Below are positions 52,363 through 61,861 of a stretch of DNA of 64,000 bases, one piece after another. The stretch's first letter is position 1. Every line of letters starts with the position of its first letter. Source of the DNA: Roseibium sp. Its GTDB lineage: Bacteria; Pseudomonadota; Alphaproteobacteria; Rhizobiales; Stappiaceae. The notes beneath the pieces are model-generated. The model did no database searches. It had not been told where the DNA came from and was given only the letters and a program-made list of their open reading frames with translations. The stretch is from positions 124,001-188,000 of the forward strand of contig JAEPML010000002.1 of the NCBI GenBank assembly GCA_017643925.1, written 5' to 3'. The position numbers were made by a program, and so were the translations under genes.

Positions 52363-53766
52363 TCAGGAAACCTGTGATGTGTCACTGTGCCGGACGATGT
52401 CGTCTTCCTGGAGATAGGTCCCGGACTGCACTTCGATCATGCGAACCGGTATCTTGCCGGGATTGCGCAAGGTGTGCTGGGCACCCAGGGGGACATACGC
52501 GGACTGGTTTTCCGAAAGCAGGCGCGTTTCACCGTTGATCGTGATCTCGACAGTGCCGGACATGACCACCCAATGCTCGGCCCTGTGCAGATGACTTTGC
52601 ACGCTGAGTTGTTTTCCGGGCTTGATCATCATGGACTGGACGGCAAAGCGGTCACCCGAATTAATGCGTTCCGTATAGCCCCATGGCTTGTAGGCACGGG
52701 GATGGCGGTCAACTTCGTCGCGTCCTTCCGATTTCAGCTGGTCCACCACATGCTTGACGTCCTGAGCCTTGTCCTTGTGGGCGACAAGGACACTGTCTGA
52801 CGTTGCGATCACCATGACATCCTCAAGTCCAATCACGGAAACCAGCCCCTGGTCCGCATAGGCAAGACAGTTCCGGCTGCCAAGGAACCGGGAATCGCCG
52901 AGGCTGGAGTTCCCGTCCTCGTCCTTGTCCAGCACCGTCCAGATTGCCGACCACGACCCCAGGTCATCCCATTCCGGTGCCACGGGTGCACAGGCGACGT
53001 TCTCCGCCTTTTCCATGACCGCGTAGTCAATCGAGATGTTCTCAAGCTTGCCGAACAGATCTGCGTCAAGCCGCGTGAAGTCCAGATCGCTGTGCCGCGT
53101 CTCCATGACGGCGAGCAGTCCCTCGTAGAGCGCCGGCTGATGCGTCTTGAAGGCCTCGATCATGGTTTTCGCGGAATAGAGGAAAATGCCGGCATTCCAG
53201 AAATAGCCGCCGTCCTTCAAAAAGCTTTCCGCACGTGCAAGGTCCGGTTTCTCCACAAAGGTGTCTACTCTGCGGACGGGTTCCTCACCGGGCACGACCT
53301 TGATGTAACCATAGCCCGTGTTGGGTTCGGACGGCTTGATGCCAAAGGTGACGATTGCACCGTCTCTTGCCGCCTGTTCCGCGCCACGCACAGCTTCGAG
53401 GAAAACCTCTTCCTTGCGGATGAGGTGGTCTGAAGGCAGAAGCAGGACAAGGGCGTCCGGATCAGACTCTTCCGCAATGAGCGCGGCCATCAGCGCGGGG
53501 GGCGCCGTGTTTCGTCCCATGGGTTCCAGCAGTATGGAATTCGCGGTGATGCCGAGTTCGGAGAGTTGTTCACCGATAAGGAAACGATGATCATTGCTGC
53601 CAATAACAATGGGGGCAGAAAAGCCGCTGTGATTGACGCGCTTGGCCGTCTTCTGAAACAGGCTTTCGCCGCCGAAGAGAGGCAGGAATTGCTTGGGTCT
53701 GTCCTTGCGCGAAAGTGGCCACAGTCTGGAACCGATCCCACCTGACAGAATGCACGGGAAAATCAT
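52363..53766 (-). CDS. Mannose-1-phosphate guanylyltransferase / mannose-6-phosphate isomerase
   Basis: A 467-residue bifunctional enzyme (ManC/AlgA/XanB type). The N-terminal nucleotidyltransferase has GGIGSRLWPLSRKDRPKQF and FVEKPDLARAESF. The C-terminal cupin (about 350-455) has the isomerase zinc site in QLSVQSHLHRAEHWVV. It supplies GDP-mannose for polysaccharide. The symbol is left empty because manC, algA and xanB are used interchangeably. No polysaccharide cluster is adjacent; it is divergent from znuC. Confidence 0.93.
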   Translation of the reverse strand: MIFPCILSGGIGSRLWPLSRKDRPKQFLPLFGGESLFQKTAKRVNHSGFSAPIVIGSNDHRFLIGEQLSELGITANSILLEPMGRNTAPPALMAALIAEESDPDALVLLLPSDHLIRKEEVFLEAVRGAEQAARDGAIVTFGIKPSEPNTGYGYIKVVPGEEPVRRVDTFVEKPDLARAESFLKDGGYFWNAGIFLYSAKTMIEAFKTHQPALYEGLLAVMETRHSDLDFTRLDADLFGKLENISIDYAVMEKAENVACAPVAPEWDDLGSWSAIWTVLDKDEDGNSSLGDSRFLGSRNCLAYADQGLVSVIGLEDVMVIATSDSVLVAHKDKAQDVKHVVDQLKSEGRDEVDRHPRAYKPWGYTERINSGDRFAVQSMMIKPGKQLSVQSHLHRAEHWVVMSGTVEITINGETRLLSENQSAYVPLGAQHTLRNPGKIPVRMIEVQSGTYLQEDDIVRHSDTSQVS

Positions 53767-53876
53767 CTTTATGTTCCTGATTCTTGTAGAGTAAATTGGG
53801 GCTCCGCCAAGATCGTAGCCCTTGGATTGTTAATGATCGGTGATACAAGTTGCAAGCAACCCCCCTCCGGGGTATT

Positions 53877-53895
53877 GACGTAATAATATTACGTC
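53877..53895. promoter_or_regulatory. 19-bp palindrome upstream of znuC, candidate Zur box
   Basis: GACGTAATAATATTACGTC is a perfect 9-1-9 palindrome 41 bp upstream of znuC and 110 bp upstream of the divergent GDP-mannose gene. A TTGACG sequence overlaps its left end. With zur encoded in the same operon, this is the obvious Zur operator (inference). Confidence 0.7.
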
Positions 53896-53936
53896 GTAAG
53901 CAAACGCCATCCTCGGCGAGATAGGCTTGATGGAAG

Positions 53937-54776
53937 ATGAATGACAGCAACGCCACGCTGGTTCAGCTGGACCGTGCAGGCGTCCGCGCTGGCGGTGACT
54001 GGCTTGTGCGTGGGGTGGACCTGACGGTTTCTCCGGGAGAGATCGTGACCCTGATCGGTCCGAACGGATCCGGCAAGTCAACAACGGCCAAGATGGCCCT
54101 CGGTATTCTGCGACCAAGCGAAGGAACTGCCAGACGCGGGCCGAACCTGACTGTTGGATACGTGCCCCAGAAACTGGCCATCGACTGGACGTTGCCGTTG
54201 ACGGTACACAGGTTTCTGAGGCTGACAAATCCTCTCACTGACGCAGAGTGTCGCGAAGCGCTTGAGCGAACTGGGGCGGAAAGCCTGCTGCATTCCGAAG
54301 TCAGGACATTGTCAGGCGGCGAATTGCAGCGTGTCATGCTTGCCCGAGCGATCGCTCGCAAGCCCGATTTGCTGGTGCTCGACGAACCAGTGCAGGGCGT
54401 CGATTATTCCGGTGAAATAGCCATTTATGACCTGATTTCGGAGATCAGGAACACGCAAGGTTGCGGCATCCTGATGATTTCGCATGATCTTCACGTGGTC
54501 ATGGCTGCGGCCGACCAGGTGATTTGCCTGAACGGTCATGTCTGCTGCCGCGGAACCCCCTCCGAAATCGGACAGAACGACGCCTATCACGCCCTTTTCG
54601 GAACCCGGGCGGGCGCCGGGCTCGCGGTTTACGAGCACCGTCACGATCACGAGCATCTACCGGACGGACAGGTTCGGCATGCAGACGGGTCGATCTGTTC
54701 TTCCTGTTCGGGCGAGCATCACGACCATGCATCCGGCGACGATCGCGCGGATGGGAAGGCACGACATGCTGGATGA
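53937..54776 (+). CDS. znuC: Zinc ABC transporter ATP-binding protein with His-rich tail
   Basis: A 279-residue ABC ATPase: Walker A GPNGSGKST (41-49), signature LSGGE (125-129), Walker B LLVLDE (145-150), switch His183. It energises Zn2+ uptake through ZnuB. Residues 231-279 form an appended tail with nine His and a CSSC, likely binding zinc; E. coli ZnuC has a shorter His tail. GGAAG abuts the ATG at zero spacing, so initiation may rely on another site. Overlaps znuB by 11 bp. No znuA is nearby. Confidence 0.93.
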   Translation: MNDSNATLVQLDRAGVRAGGDWLVRGVDLTVSPGEIVTLIGPNGSGKSTTAKMALGILRPSEGTARRGPNLTVGYVPQKLAIDWTLPLTVHRFLRLTNPLTDAECREALERTGAESLLHSEVRTLSGGELQRVMLARAIARKPDLLVLDEPVQGVDYSGEIAIYDLISEIRNTQGCGILMISHDLHVVMAAADQVICLNGHVCCRGTPSEIGQNDAYHALFGTRAGAGLAVYEHRHDHEHLPDGQVRHADGSICSSCSGEHHDHASGDDRADGKARHAG

Positions 54777-55593
54777 CTTTTTCACGAGGGCGTTGGTCGC
54801 CGGCATAGGTGTCGCCATCGTGGCGGGGCCGCTTGGCTGCTTTGTCATCTGGCGGCGGATGGCCTATTTTGGCGATACGCTCTCGCATTCTGCGTTGCTG
54901 GGTGTTTCGCTCGCGTTGCTTCTGCAGGTAAATGCGACGTTGGCCGTTGGCGCGGTGTCCATGCTGCTGGCGATCCTGCTTGTCATCCTGCAACGCAAGA
55001 ACACGCTTTCTTCCGACGCGATCCTCGGACTGCTCTCGCACTCTGCTTTGGCCCTTGGGCTTGTCTGCCTTGCATTCATGACCTGGGTGAGAGTGGATCT
55101 GCTCGGACTTCTTTTCGGCGACATTCTTTCGGTCACGAAACTTGATATTGCGATGATCTTTGCCGGGGGCAGCTTTGTACTGGCCGTCTTGATTTCAATC
55201 TGGCGCAAGCTGTTTGCCGCAACGGTGAGCCCCGACCTTGCGGCTGGTGAAGGCCTCAACCCGGACAGGACGGAGCTGATCTTCATGTTGCTGACCGCCG
55301 TTGTGATCGCCATTTCCCTGAAGATCATCGGGGCGCTTTTGATTACAGCGCTGCTCATCATTCCGGCTGCAGCTGCAAGGCGGCTCTCTGCCACACCTGA
55401 GCAGATGGCTGTCATGTCAGCCTTGCTCGGTGCCGTTGCTGTTGTTTCCGGGTTGTACGCTTCTCTGAACTATGACACGCCCTCCGGTCCTTCCATCGTG
55501 GTTGCAGCGATGGTTCTGTTCGTTATCAGTCTTGCACCGGGTGGTCGGTTCGTGAGAAGCCTTTTGGTCAAAAGACAAGGAGACCAGTCGTGA
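54766..55593 (+). CDS. znuB: Zinc ABC transporter permease
   Basis: A 275-residue permease of the ABC-3 family with about eight hydrophobic helices. The DDFFTRALVAGIGVAIVAGPLGCFVIWRRMAYFGDTLSHSALLGV start and the ALLIIPAAAARRLS loop are family hallmarks; the latter contacts the ATPase. ATG 54766 has GAAGG upstream and lies inside the znuC end, arguing for coupled translation. It shares a GTG/TGA overlap with zur. Confidence 0.94.
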   Translation: MLDDFFTRALVAGIGVAIVAGPLGCFVIWRRMAYFGDTLSHSALLGVSLALLLQVNATLAVGAVSMLLAILLVILQRKNTLSSDAILGLLSHSALALGLVCLAFMTWVRVDLLGLLFGDILSVTKLDIAMIFAGGSFVLAVLISIWRKLFAATVSPDLAAGEGLNPDRTELIFMLLTAVVIAISLKIIGALLITALLIIPAAAARRLSATPEQMAVMSALLGAVAVVSGLYASLNYDTPSGPSIVVAAMVLFVISLAPGGRFVRSLLVKRQGDQS

Positions 55594-55997
55594 CGGCGCA
55601 TTCGCATCCGCAATTGACGAAAAACCAGTCAATGGTGTTTGGATCCCTGTCCGAAGCAGGTGGGCCACTGACGGCCTATGCCATTCTCGATGAGTTGCGC
55701 GACGACGGTTTTCGCGCGCCACTTCAGGTCTACCGGGCGCTGGACAAGCTGGTCGAATACGGAATGGTGCACCGGCTGGAAAGCCTCAACGCCTTCGTCG
55801 CCTGTAGTCACAAGGGTTGCTCCGGACATGGCACTGCGGCCTTTGCCATTTGTGACAAATGTGGTGACGTTCGGGAGTTCATGCCGGATGAAGTTGTCCA
55901 GAGCCTCAAGGCCTGGACGGAATCGAATGGTTTCGCATTGTCTCGGACCACCATCGAGTTACGGGGGATCTGCAAGAATTGCAGGAAGGTTGCCTGA
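55590..55997 (+). CDS. zur: Zinc uptake regulator, Fur family
   Basis: A 135-residue Fur-family repressor: winged helix LTAYAILDELRDDGFRAPLQVYRALDKLVEYGMVHRLESLNAFVAC, then the dimerisation domain with structural zinc sites CDKCG and CKNC. His/Cys-rich CSHKGCSGHG fits Zur. Start GTG 55590 overlaps the znuB stop and has AAGGAG upstream. It should repress znuCB at high Zn2+ through the 53877 palindrome. Being last in its own operon implies negative autoregulation. Confidence 0.93.
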   Translation: MTAHSHPQLTKNQSMVFGSLSEAGGPLTAYAILDELRDDGFRAPLQVYRALDKLVEYGMVHRLESLNAFVACSHKGCSGHGTAAFAICDKCGDVREFMPDEVVQSLKAWTESNGFALSRTTIELRGICKNCRKVA

Positions 55998-56156
55998 ATA
56001 CCTGCAGTTTGACACCAGTTCTCGACCGCACCTGAACCCGTCACAACTTGCTTCCCGGCCCAGCTGTTGCGAGTGACGATCACCCAACCTATGTTCTGCC
56101 TGCCGCGGACGCGTCCATTGTTCGGAGCCCGCTGCATCTGAGAGGGGAGAGCAGGC

Positions 56157-56723
56157 ATGACATTGCTGATTGCCGGACTGATTTTGTTTTTGGGAATTCA
56201 TACCTTGCCGATGCTGCCGGCAACCCGCGATGGCCTCGTTTCAAAGCTCGGTGAAAATGGCTTCAAGGGCCTCTTTACCCTGATCGCCGTTGTTGGACTG
56301 GTGCTTGTCATCTACGGCTATGGTGTTGCACGGGCCGACGGTCCGCCTGTTCTCTATGATCCGCCATTCTGGCTGCGTCATGTCACCATGTTGCTCATGG
56401 TTCCGGTTTTCATCTTTCTCGTCGCAGCTTATGTCCCTTGCAGGATCAAGCGGGCGCTGAAACATCCGATGCTGATTGCCGTCAAGCTCTGGGCGTTTTC
56501 GCATCTTCTGGCCAATGGCGACCTGGCCTCGGTTCTGCTCTTTGGTGGGTTCCTTGTCTGGGCTGTCATGGATCGCATCTCGATCAAGCGCCGCAAGAAA
56601 GAGATGTCGCTGATCGATCCGGGCAAATACTCCGACATCGGTGTGATTCTGGCCGGACTGGTTCTGTATGGACTGTTCGTTTGGAAGCTGCATGTGCTTT
56701 TGATCGGGGTTCCCGCAGCGTAA
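56157..56723 (+). CDS. NnrU-family membrane protein
   Basis: A 188-residue membrane protein with five to six helices. The LIAGLILFLGIHTLPMLP start, YGYGVARADGPPVLYDPP, FWLRHVTMLLM and KLWAFSHLLANGDLASVLLFG segments are NnrU hallmarks. NnrU was first linked to nitric-oxide metabolism, but these widely distributed proteins probably have a broader role related to hydroxyneurosporene-like or heme-bound functions that is not settled. The gene stands alone, with GAGGGGAG upstream of the ATG. Confidence 0.92.
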   Translation: MTLLIAGLILFLGIHTLPMLPATRDGLVSKLGENGFKGLFTLIAVVGLVLVIYGYGVARADGPPVLYDPPFWLRHVTMLLMVPVFIFLVAAYVPCRIKRALKHPMLIAVKLWAFSHLLANGDLASVLLFGGFLVWAVMDRISIKRRKKEMSLIDPGKYSDIGVILAGLVLYGLFVWKLHVLLIGVPAA

Positions 56724-56764
56724 GCACACTCAAGCGGTGAAAATTCCGCCTGAATGTGTCTTTT
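56724..56764 (+). terminator. Possible imperfect terminator after nnrU-like gene
   Basis: CACACTCA-AGCGG can pair with CCGC-CTGA-ATGTG (56726-56758) with small bulges and is followed by TCTTTT. Confidence 0.5.
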
Positions 56765-56922
56765 CGGAGAATATTGCCCCACTTGCGCCACGAAGGATGG
56801 CTTTAAGCCCGATCAGGGAATTGCCCGATACGGATCAAATGGATAATGTGCGCCCCTCAACAAGGGGTGATGGTCCGTGGTATGTGCCGGGCCGGTAGAG
56901 TGAATGCAGGAACAAGACACGC

Positions 56923-57606
56923 ATGTCTGATATTTTTCGTGAAGTCGATGATGACATCCGCCAGGAGAAGTACCGTCGACTTTGGAGCCGCTTCGGGCCG
57001 TTGGTGATCGGCGTTGCTGTTTTGATTGTTGCTGTCACGGGTGGATACCGGGGCTGGCTCTATTGGCAGGAACAGCAGTCGCAGGGAGCCGGTGACAAGT
57101 TTTTCGAGGCCGTGGCGCTGTCAGAGGCTGGAGACTATCAGCAGGCTGCCGAGATCTACGGCGAACTGGAAACGGCCATTGGCGGCTATCCGGCCATTGC
57201 CAAGCTGCGTCTGGCAACCGATCTTGCCAATGAAGGCAAGGCCAGCGAAGCGCTTTCACGATTTGATGCACTGGCACAGGACAGCAGCTTGCCAACGGCA
57301 CTTCGCGATGTTGCGGCCCTGCGTGCAGGCTATATCGCCGTCGACAGCGAGGACTATGCTGCCGTGGCGGACCGCGTGGAAAAACTCACCGGTGAAACAA
57401 ACCCCTTTCGCGCGGCGGCACGCGAGCTTCTTGCTCTAAGCGCCTGGAAAACCGGCAATGCCGAAGAAGCGCAGCGCTGGGTCACCAGCCTGGAAGAAGA
57501 CGAGCAGACGCCGGGCGATGTGCGTCGCCGCGTCGGTCTGCTGGCTGATGTCATTCGCGGCGAAAAGGGCGGGGCGCCCGAGGGAAGTGAAGGAAGCAAT
57601 CAGTGA
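56923..57606 (+). CDS. YfgM-like TPR membrane protein
   Basis: A 227-residue protein with a short cytosolic N-terminus (MSDIFREVDDDIRQEKYRRLWSRFG), one helix (about 29-48) and a periplasmic TPR-like domain: EAGDYQQAAEIYGEL, GKASEALSRFDAL. This is the organisation of YfgM/AncB, which acts as a periplasmic partner of the Sec translocon and chaperone network. Its position before bamB and der matches the enterobacterial order. GTG of bamB overlaps its stop codon. Confidence 0.9.
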   Translation: MSDIFREVDDDIRQEKYRRLWSRFGPLVIGVAVLIVAVTGGYRGWLYWQEQQSQGAGDKFFEAVALSEAGDYQQAAEIYGELETAIGGYPAIAKLRLATDLANEGKASEALSRFDALAQDSSLPTALRDVAALRAGYIAVDSEDYAAVADRVEKLTGETNPFRAAARELLALSAWKTGNAEEAQRWVTSLEEDEQTPGDVRRRVGLLADVIRGEKGGAPEGSEGSNQ

Positions 57607-58955
57607 GATCTGTGATGGTTCCGACGGGCGGACGCGGGCTGCTAGGCGTTCTTGCGCTTTCCTTCCTGTTGACAGGGTGCGGAGGTGCAACCGACTTTGC
57701 CTCCAACCTGAACCCGTTTTCCCGCGAGAAAATTCTTCCGGGTGAACGGCAACCGGTCTTTGAAGGGTCCGATCCGGCTGCTGCAGCGCTTGGCCAGGCT
57801 GCCAAGATCGGTGCTGCAACGGGTGGCCAGACCTGGACCACCGCCGGCGGCGGCCTGACCAACGACCCGGGCAATGTGGCCGTGTCCATCTCCGGTTCGC
57901 GAGCGTGGAAAGCCCAGGTTGGTTCCTCCGGCCGGGGTTTGACGGCAGCCGCACTGCGCGTGTCAGCACGCCCTGTCAGCGATGGCAGCCGGATTTACGT
58001 CTACAAGCCAAATGGCGAAGTGGTCGCTCTGTCGACAGGTGGCGGCCGTCAATGGACGGCGAACCTGCGTCCCGAGGGCGAGCGCGACGTCGGACCCGGT
58101 GGTGGTGTGACCGTCGCTGACGGCGTTGTCTATGCAGCCACCAGTTACCGGCAGCTTTCAGCGCTCGAGGCGGGGTCCGGACGCGTGATCTGGACAGCTG
58201 ATCTGGACGCACCGGCACGCGGCGCACCGGTCGCTGGAGCCGGGCATGTATTTGTCGTGACCCAGACGAACGAAGTTTATGCTCTCAACCAGTCCGATGG
58301 CACCGTTGCCTGGACCTATGCGGGCATCGAAGAGACTGCAGGACTGCTGTCGGCGGCCAATCCGGCCATCTCCGGAAACCGCGTGATCGTCCCGTTCTCC
58401 TCCGGCGAGATCATGGCCATCAACATCAAGGATGGCGAACCTGCCTGGATCGACGGGGTGTCCCGTGGTTTCAGAACGCTGGCGCTCTCCGGACTTGCTG
58501 ATGTCTCTGCCAGCCCGGTTGTTGCCGGCAATACCGTCTACGCGACAGGTGTTGCAGGAAAGATCGTTGCCGTGGACGCCCGTACAGGCCAGCGTCGATG
58601 GGAGCAGGATCTCGGCAGCGTTCACACACCTATCGTGTCGGGCAGCGCGCTTTTCATGGTTGACCTGGACGATCGCATGGTGGCACTCGATGTGAAAAGC
58701 GGCGAGACGCTCTGGGCGACCTCGCTGCCGCGTCCTGAGAAAAAGAAACGCCGCCGCAACTGGGCCGGACCAATTCTGGCAAACGGGGCGCTCGTAGCAT
58801 TTTCCAGCGATGGACAGGTTGCCCTGGTGGACGCCGCTTCCGGAAGTATCATGACGACAAACCGGACCAGCACGGACGTCTATGTGACGCCGATCGTGGC
58901 TGGCGGGCGTATCGTCGTTCTGACCGGAACAGACGGCGTCGCTGCCTTCAACTAG
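57603..58955 (+). CDS. bamB: Outer-membrane assembly lipoprotein BamB
   Basis: A 450-residue beta-propeller lipoprotein. The lipobox LTGC places the modified Cys at residue 26. PQQ-like propeller repeats follow, such as ADGVVYAATSYRQLSALEAGSGRVIWTADL and VGNTVYATGVAGKIVAVDARTGQRRWEQDLG (quoted in parts). BamB helps deliver outer-membrane proteins to BamA. Start GTG 57603 overlaps the stop of the YfgM-like gene. The chain is longer than E. coli BamB (about 390), with added linker at the N-terminus. Confidence 0.93.
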   Translation: MRSVMVPTGGRGLLGVLALSFLLTGCGGATDFASNLNPFSREKILPGERQPVFEGSDPAAAALGQAAKIGAATGGQTWTTAGGGLTNDPGNVAVSISGSRAWKAQVGSSGRGLTAAALRVSARPVSDGSRIYVYKPNGEVVALSTGGGRQWTANLRPEGERDVGPGGGVTVADGVVYAATSYRQLSALEAGSGRVIWTADLDAPARGAPVAGAGHVFVVTQTNEVYALNQSDGTVAWTYAGIEETAGLLSAANPAISGNRVIVPFSSGEIMAINIKDGEPAWIDGVSRGFRTLALSGLADVSASPVVAGNTVYATGVAGKIVAVDARTGQRRWEQDLGSVHTPIVSGSALFMVDLDDRMVALDVKSGETLWATSLPRPEKKKRRRNWAGPILANGALVAFSSDGQVALVDAASGSIMTTNRTSTDVYVTPIVAGGRIVVLTGTDGVAAFN

Positions 58956-59000
58956 ATTTCAGGGCAGGGCTGCCAGGCCCTCCCATCAGGAGTAAGAATC

Positions 59001-60428
59001 GTGGGCGCTACCGTCGCCATTATCGGACGGCCGAATGTCGGCAAGTCCACCTTGTTCAATCGGCTGGTCGGTAAACGACTGGCTCTGGTTGACGACACAC
59101 CCGGCGTCACGCGTGACCGCAGGCCGGGGGAAGCGCGTCTTGGAGACCTGCGCTTTACCATCATTGACACTGCCGGCCTCGAGGATGCGGACAAGAGCTC
59201 CCTTGAAGGAAGAATGCGCAGACAGACGGAAGAGGCGATTGAGACCGCCGATGCTGTCCTGTTCGTCATTGACGCGCGTGCTGGTGTCACACCACTCGAT
59301 GCGCATTTCGCCGAGGTTGCCCGCAAGACCACGCGACCGGTGATCCTTCTTGCGAACAAGGCGGAAGGCAAGGCGGGCGAGGGGGGGCTTTACGAGTCCT
59401 ATTCGCTTGGTCTTGGAGATCCGATCGCCATTTCCGCTGAACACGGTGAAGGTCTGGCCGATCTTTATGACGCGCTGAAGCCGCATGTGGACCGTGTAAC
59501 CGAAGAGGAAGAGTCTCGGCGCGAAGAAGCCGTCACCAATGTCGATATCGACGAAGACGGTGAGATCATCGACGAGGAAGACCCTGTCGGCACGCGCGAA
59601 CGCCCGCTACGTGTCGCGATTGTCGGTCGTCCCAATGCCGGCAAGTCAACCCTGATCAACAAGATGCTCGGCGAAGATCGCATGCTGACCGGCCCCGAGG
59701 CCGGTATCACGCGGGACAGCATTTCTGTGGACTGGACCTGGCGCGACCGGCATATCAAGCTGTTCGACACGGCCGGTATCCGCAAGAAGGCGCGTGTTCA
59801 GGAGAAACTTGAAAAGCTGTCCGTCGCCGATGCGCTCAGGGCAATCAAGTTTGCCGAAGTGGTCGTCGTCACTCTCGACGCAACGATGTCCTTCGAAAAA
59901 CAGGACCTGCAGATCATTGATCTGGTTGCGCGCGAAGGACGAGCCCTGGTCATTGGGGTCAACAAGTGGGATCTGATCGAGGACCGCGAAGCGGCATGGA
60001 AGAAAATCAGGGACGCAAACGAGCGCTATTTCAACCAGATCCGCGGTGTTCAGATCGCAACCCTGTCCGGGATCCAGGGACAGGGCGTCGATCGGCTGGT
60101 GGAAAGTGTCTTCACGGCCTATGAGGCCTGGAACTCCCGCGTTTCGACTTCCAAGCTGAACCGTTGGCTGGACAGGGTCGTGATCAACCATCCGCCCCCG
60201 GCCGTTGCGGGCCGCAGGGTTCGCTTGCGCTACATGACGCAGCCGAAAACACGGCCACCGCATTTCGTTGCCTTCTGTTCGCGTCCGGAACAGCTTCCGG
60301 AAAGCTACACGCGCTATCTGGTAAATTCCCTGCGGCAGACATTCAACATTCAGGGGACGCCCATTCGCTTGTCTTACCGCAAGGGGGACAACCCTTACGC
60401 ACCGAAGAAAAAGCGCAAGATCCAGTAG
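59001..60428 (+). CDS. der: Ribosome-associated GTPase Der (EngA)
   Basis: A 475-residue double-GTPase for 50S subunit assembly. Each G domain has its full set: G1 GRPNVGKST (residues 9-17) and [10 protein letters not shown]3 DTAG in both, G4 NKAE and NKWD. A C-terminal KH-like domain (about 365-460) binds rRNA. An acidic linker between the G domains (EEEESRREE ... [11 protein letters not shown]) is longer than in E. coli. GTG start, AGGAG 9 bases upstream. bamB precedes by 45 bp. Confidence 0.96.
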   Translation: MGATVAIIGRPNVGKSTLFNRLVGKRLALVDDTPGVTRDRRPGEARLGDLRFTIIDTAGLEDADKSSLEGRMRRQTEEAIETADAVLFVIDARAGVTPLDAHFAEVARKTTRPVILLANKAEGKAGEGGLYESYSLGLGDPIAISAEHGEGLADLYDALKPHVDRVTEEEESRREEAVTNVDIDEDGEIIDEEDPVGTRERPLRVAIVGRPNAGKSTLINKMLGEDRMLTGPEAGITRDSISVDWTWRDRHIKLFDTAGIRKKARVQEKLEKLSVADALRAIKFAEVVVVTLDATMSFEKQDLQIIDLVAREGRALVIGVNKWDLIEDREAAWKKIRDANERYFNQIRGVQIATLSGIQGQGVDRLVESVFTAYEAWNSRVSTSKLNRWLDRVVINHPPPAVAGRRVRLRYMTQPKTRPPHFVAFCSRPEQLPESYTRYLVNSLRQTFNIQGTPIRLSYRKGDNPYAPKKKRKIQ

Positions 60429-60524
60429 CGCAAGCTTGTTCGATTTTTCCGGGCAGGGGCTGGCACTTGTTCAATGCCGGACCCGGGCCTGTTTCATTCT
60501 GTGATTTTCCGAAGGAGATGATTG

Positions 60525-61322
60525 ATGGTTTCCGAAAGGCTGGAATTTGCCGTGAACCTTGCCCACAAGGCCGGCGAACTTGGACTGGAGTATTTCCGCA
60601 GGCTGGACACTCTGACCATCACCCAGAAGGGCCATCAGGACCTCGTGTCGGAAGCCGACAGGAACGTCGAAACGCTCATTCGTGAGGAGCTTGCGAAAGC
60701 CTATCCGGATGACGGCATCCTGGGCGAAGAGCACGGCATGGAAGAAGGAGCCTCGGGATACACCTGGGTGACTGATCCGATCGACGGAACGGCGAATTTC
60801 GTGGCTGGTATTCCGCAATGGTGTGTGATCATTGCCTGCGTGCATCAAGGGCAGGTTATCGTCGGGGTCATCCATGACCCGGTGGCAGGTGAGACCTTCA
60901 AGGCCGCTGCCGGGCAGGGCGCCTTTCTCAATGACAAGCCGATCAAGGCGTCTGACAGTGAAAGTCTGTCAAATGGTTCCGTCGGCGTCGGCTTCAATGG
61001 CCGGACCGCGATTACGGATGCGGTCAATGCCGTTGGAGCACTGGTATCCAAGGGAGGCGTCTTCTTTCGAAATGCGTCTGGCGGTCTCATGCTTGCCTAT
61101 GCCGCCTCGGGCCGCCTGATCGGCTACATTGAATCTCACATGAATGCCTGGGATTGCCTGGCCGGCATGCTGATCACGCGTGAAGCCGGTGGCGTGGTCA
61201 TGGAACAGGACATCAACCACGCGCTTTATCACGGGGCACGCGTGGTGGTCGGGGCGCCGGGTGTGTTCGCGGACCTGAAGGAAATCGCCGACAGCTCCTT
61301 CGCACCACTACAGGCCGCCTGA
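60525..61322 (+). CDS. Inositol monophosphatase family protein
   Basis: A 265-residue Mg2+-dependent phosphatase of the IMPase fold. Glu in GEEHG, the metal site DPIDGTANF and the C-terminal WDCLAGMLITREAGG (WDxAxG form) are all present. Members dephosphorylate inositol phosphates, histidinol phosphate or 3'-phosphoadenosine phosphate; SuhB is the nearest general type, but the substrate is open. ATG 60525 is used since GAAGGAG lies 7 bases upstream. Confidence 0.9.
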   Translation: MVSERLEFAVNLAHKAGELGLEYFRRLDTLTITQKGHQDLVSEADRNVETLIREELAKAYPDDGILGEEHGMEEGASGYTWVTDPIDGTANFVAGIPQWCVIIACVHQGQVIVGVIHDPVAGETFKAAAGQGAFLNDKPIKASDSESLSNGSVGVGFNGRTAITDAVNAVGALVSKGGVFFRNASGGLMLAYAASGRLIGYIESHMNAWDCLAGMLITREAGGVVMEQDINHALYHGARVVVGAPGVFADLKEIADSSFAPLQAA

Positions 61323-61344
61323 AGCGGATAGACGCTCGACTACC

Positions 61345-61368
61345 TGGGTCAAGCTCGGTCTTGACCCA
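61345..61368. repeat. Hairpin between convergent IMPase and VOC genes
   Basis: TGGGTCAAG (61345-61353) and CTTGACCCA (61360-61368) are perfect 9-bp arms around CTCGGT. No T run follows. It may be a dispersed palindrome or a factor-dependent terminator. Confidence 0.5.
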
Positions 61369-61406
61369 AACGCAGGCCGGGGCAGATCACTGGCAGAAAA
61401 CACAGC

Positions 61407-61778
61407 CTAGACGTGCTGGTCCACCAGCACCGGATTGCCGTCCGGGTCCACAAGCACAAAACTGGCCGGACCGCTTCCTGTCTCATCGGCTTCGGAAGCG
61501 AACGTGTACCCTTTGGTCTTGAGTTCCTTTTGAAGCTCACGGATATCCTGAAACTCCGCGAGTTTTTCAGCACTCTGGTTCCAGCCGGGATTGAAGGTGA
61601 GCATGTTCTTGTCGAACATCCCCTGGAAGAGCCCGATGACGGTTTCGCCGTTCTTCAGGATCACCCAGCCGTCCGAACCGGAGCCCCCCATGCCGGAAAA
61701 GCCGAGGCCCTCGTAAAAGGCTTTTGATTTCTGAAGGTCCTTGACCGTCAGGCTGATGGAAAACGCGCCAAGTTGCAT
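61407..61778 (-). CDS. VOC-family (glyoxalase-like) protein
   Basis: A 123-residue vicinal oxygen chelate fold protein with the paired beta-alpha-beta-beta-beta units: LGAFSISLTVKDLQKSKAFYEGLGF and, at the C-terminus, GPASFVLVDPDGNPVLVDQHV. Metal ligands are not certain: His is absent from the first strand (FSISL), so a dioxygenase or glyoxalase activity is not assured. ATG 61778 has GAGGAGGG 6 bases upstream. It is 83 bp downstream of the SDR gene's opposite end and convergent with the IMPase. Confidence 0.88.
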   Translation of the reverse strand: MQLGAFSISLTVKDLQKSKAFYEGLGFSGMGGSGSDGWVILKNGETVIGLFQGMFDKNMLTFNPGWNQSAEKLAEFQDIRELQKELKTKGYTFASEADETGSGPASFVLVDPDGNPVLVDQHV

Positions 61779-61861
61779 GTCGATCCCTCCTCGAAGAGCA
61801 GGGGACAAGCAAAGCGCGTTTTAGGTAGAATTGCCAGTGAAGGTTTGAATAGGCCCTTAAA

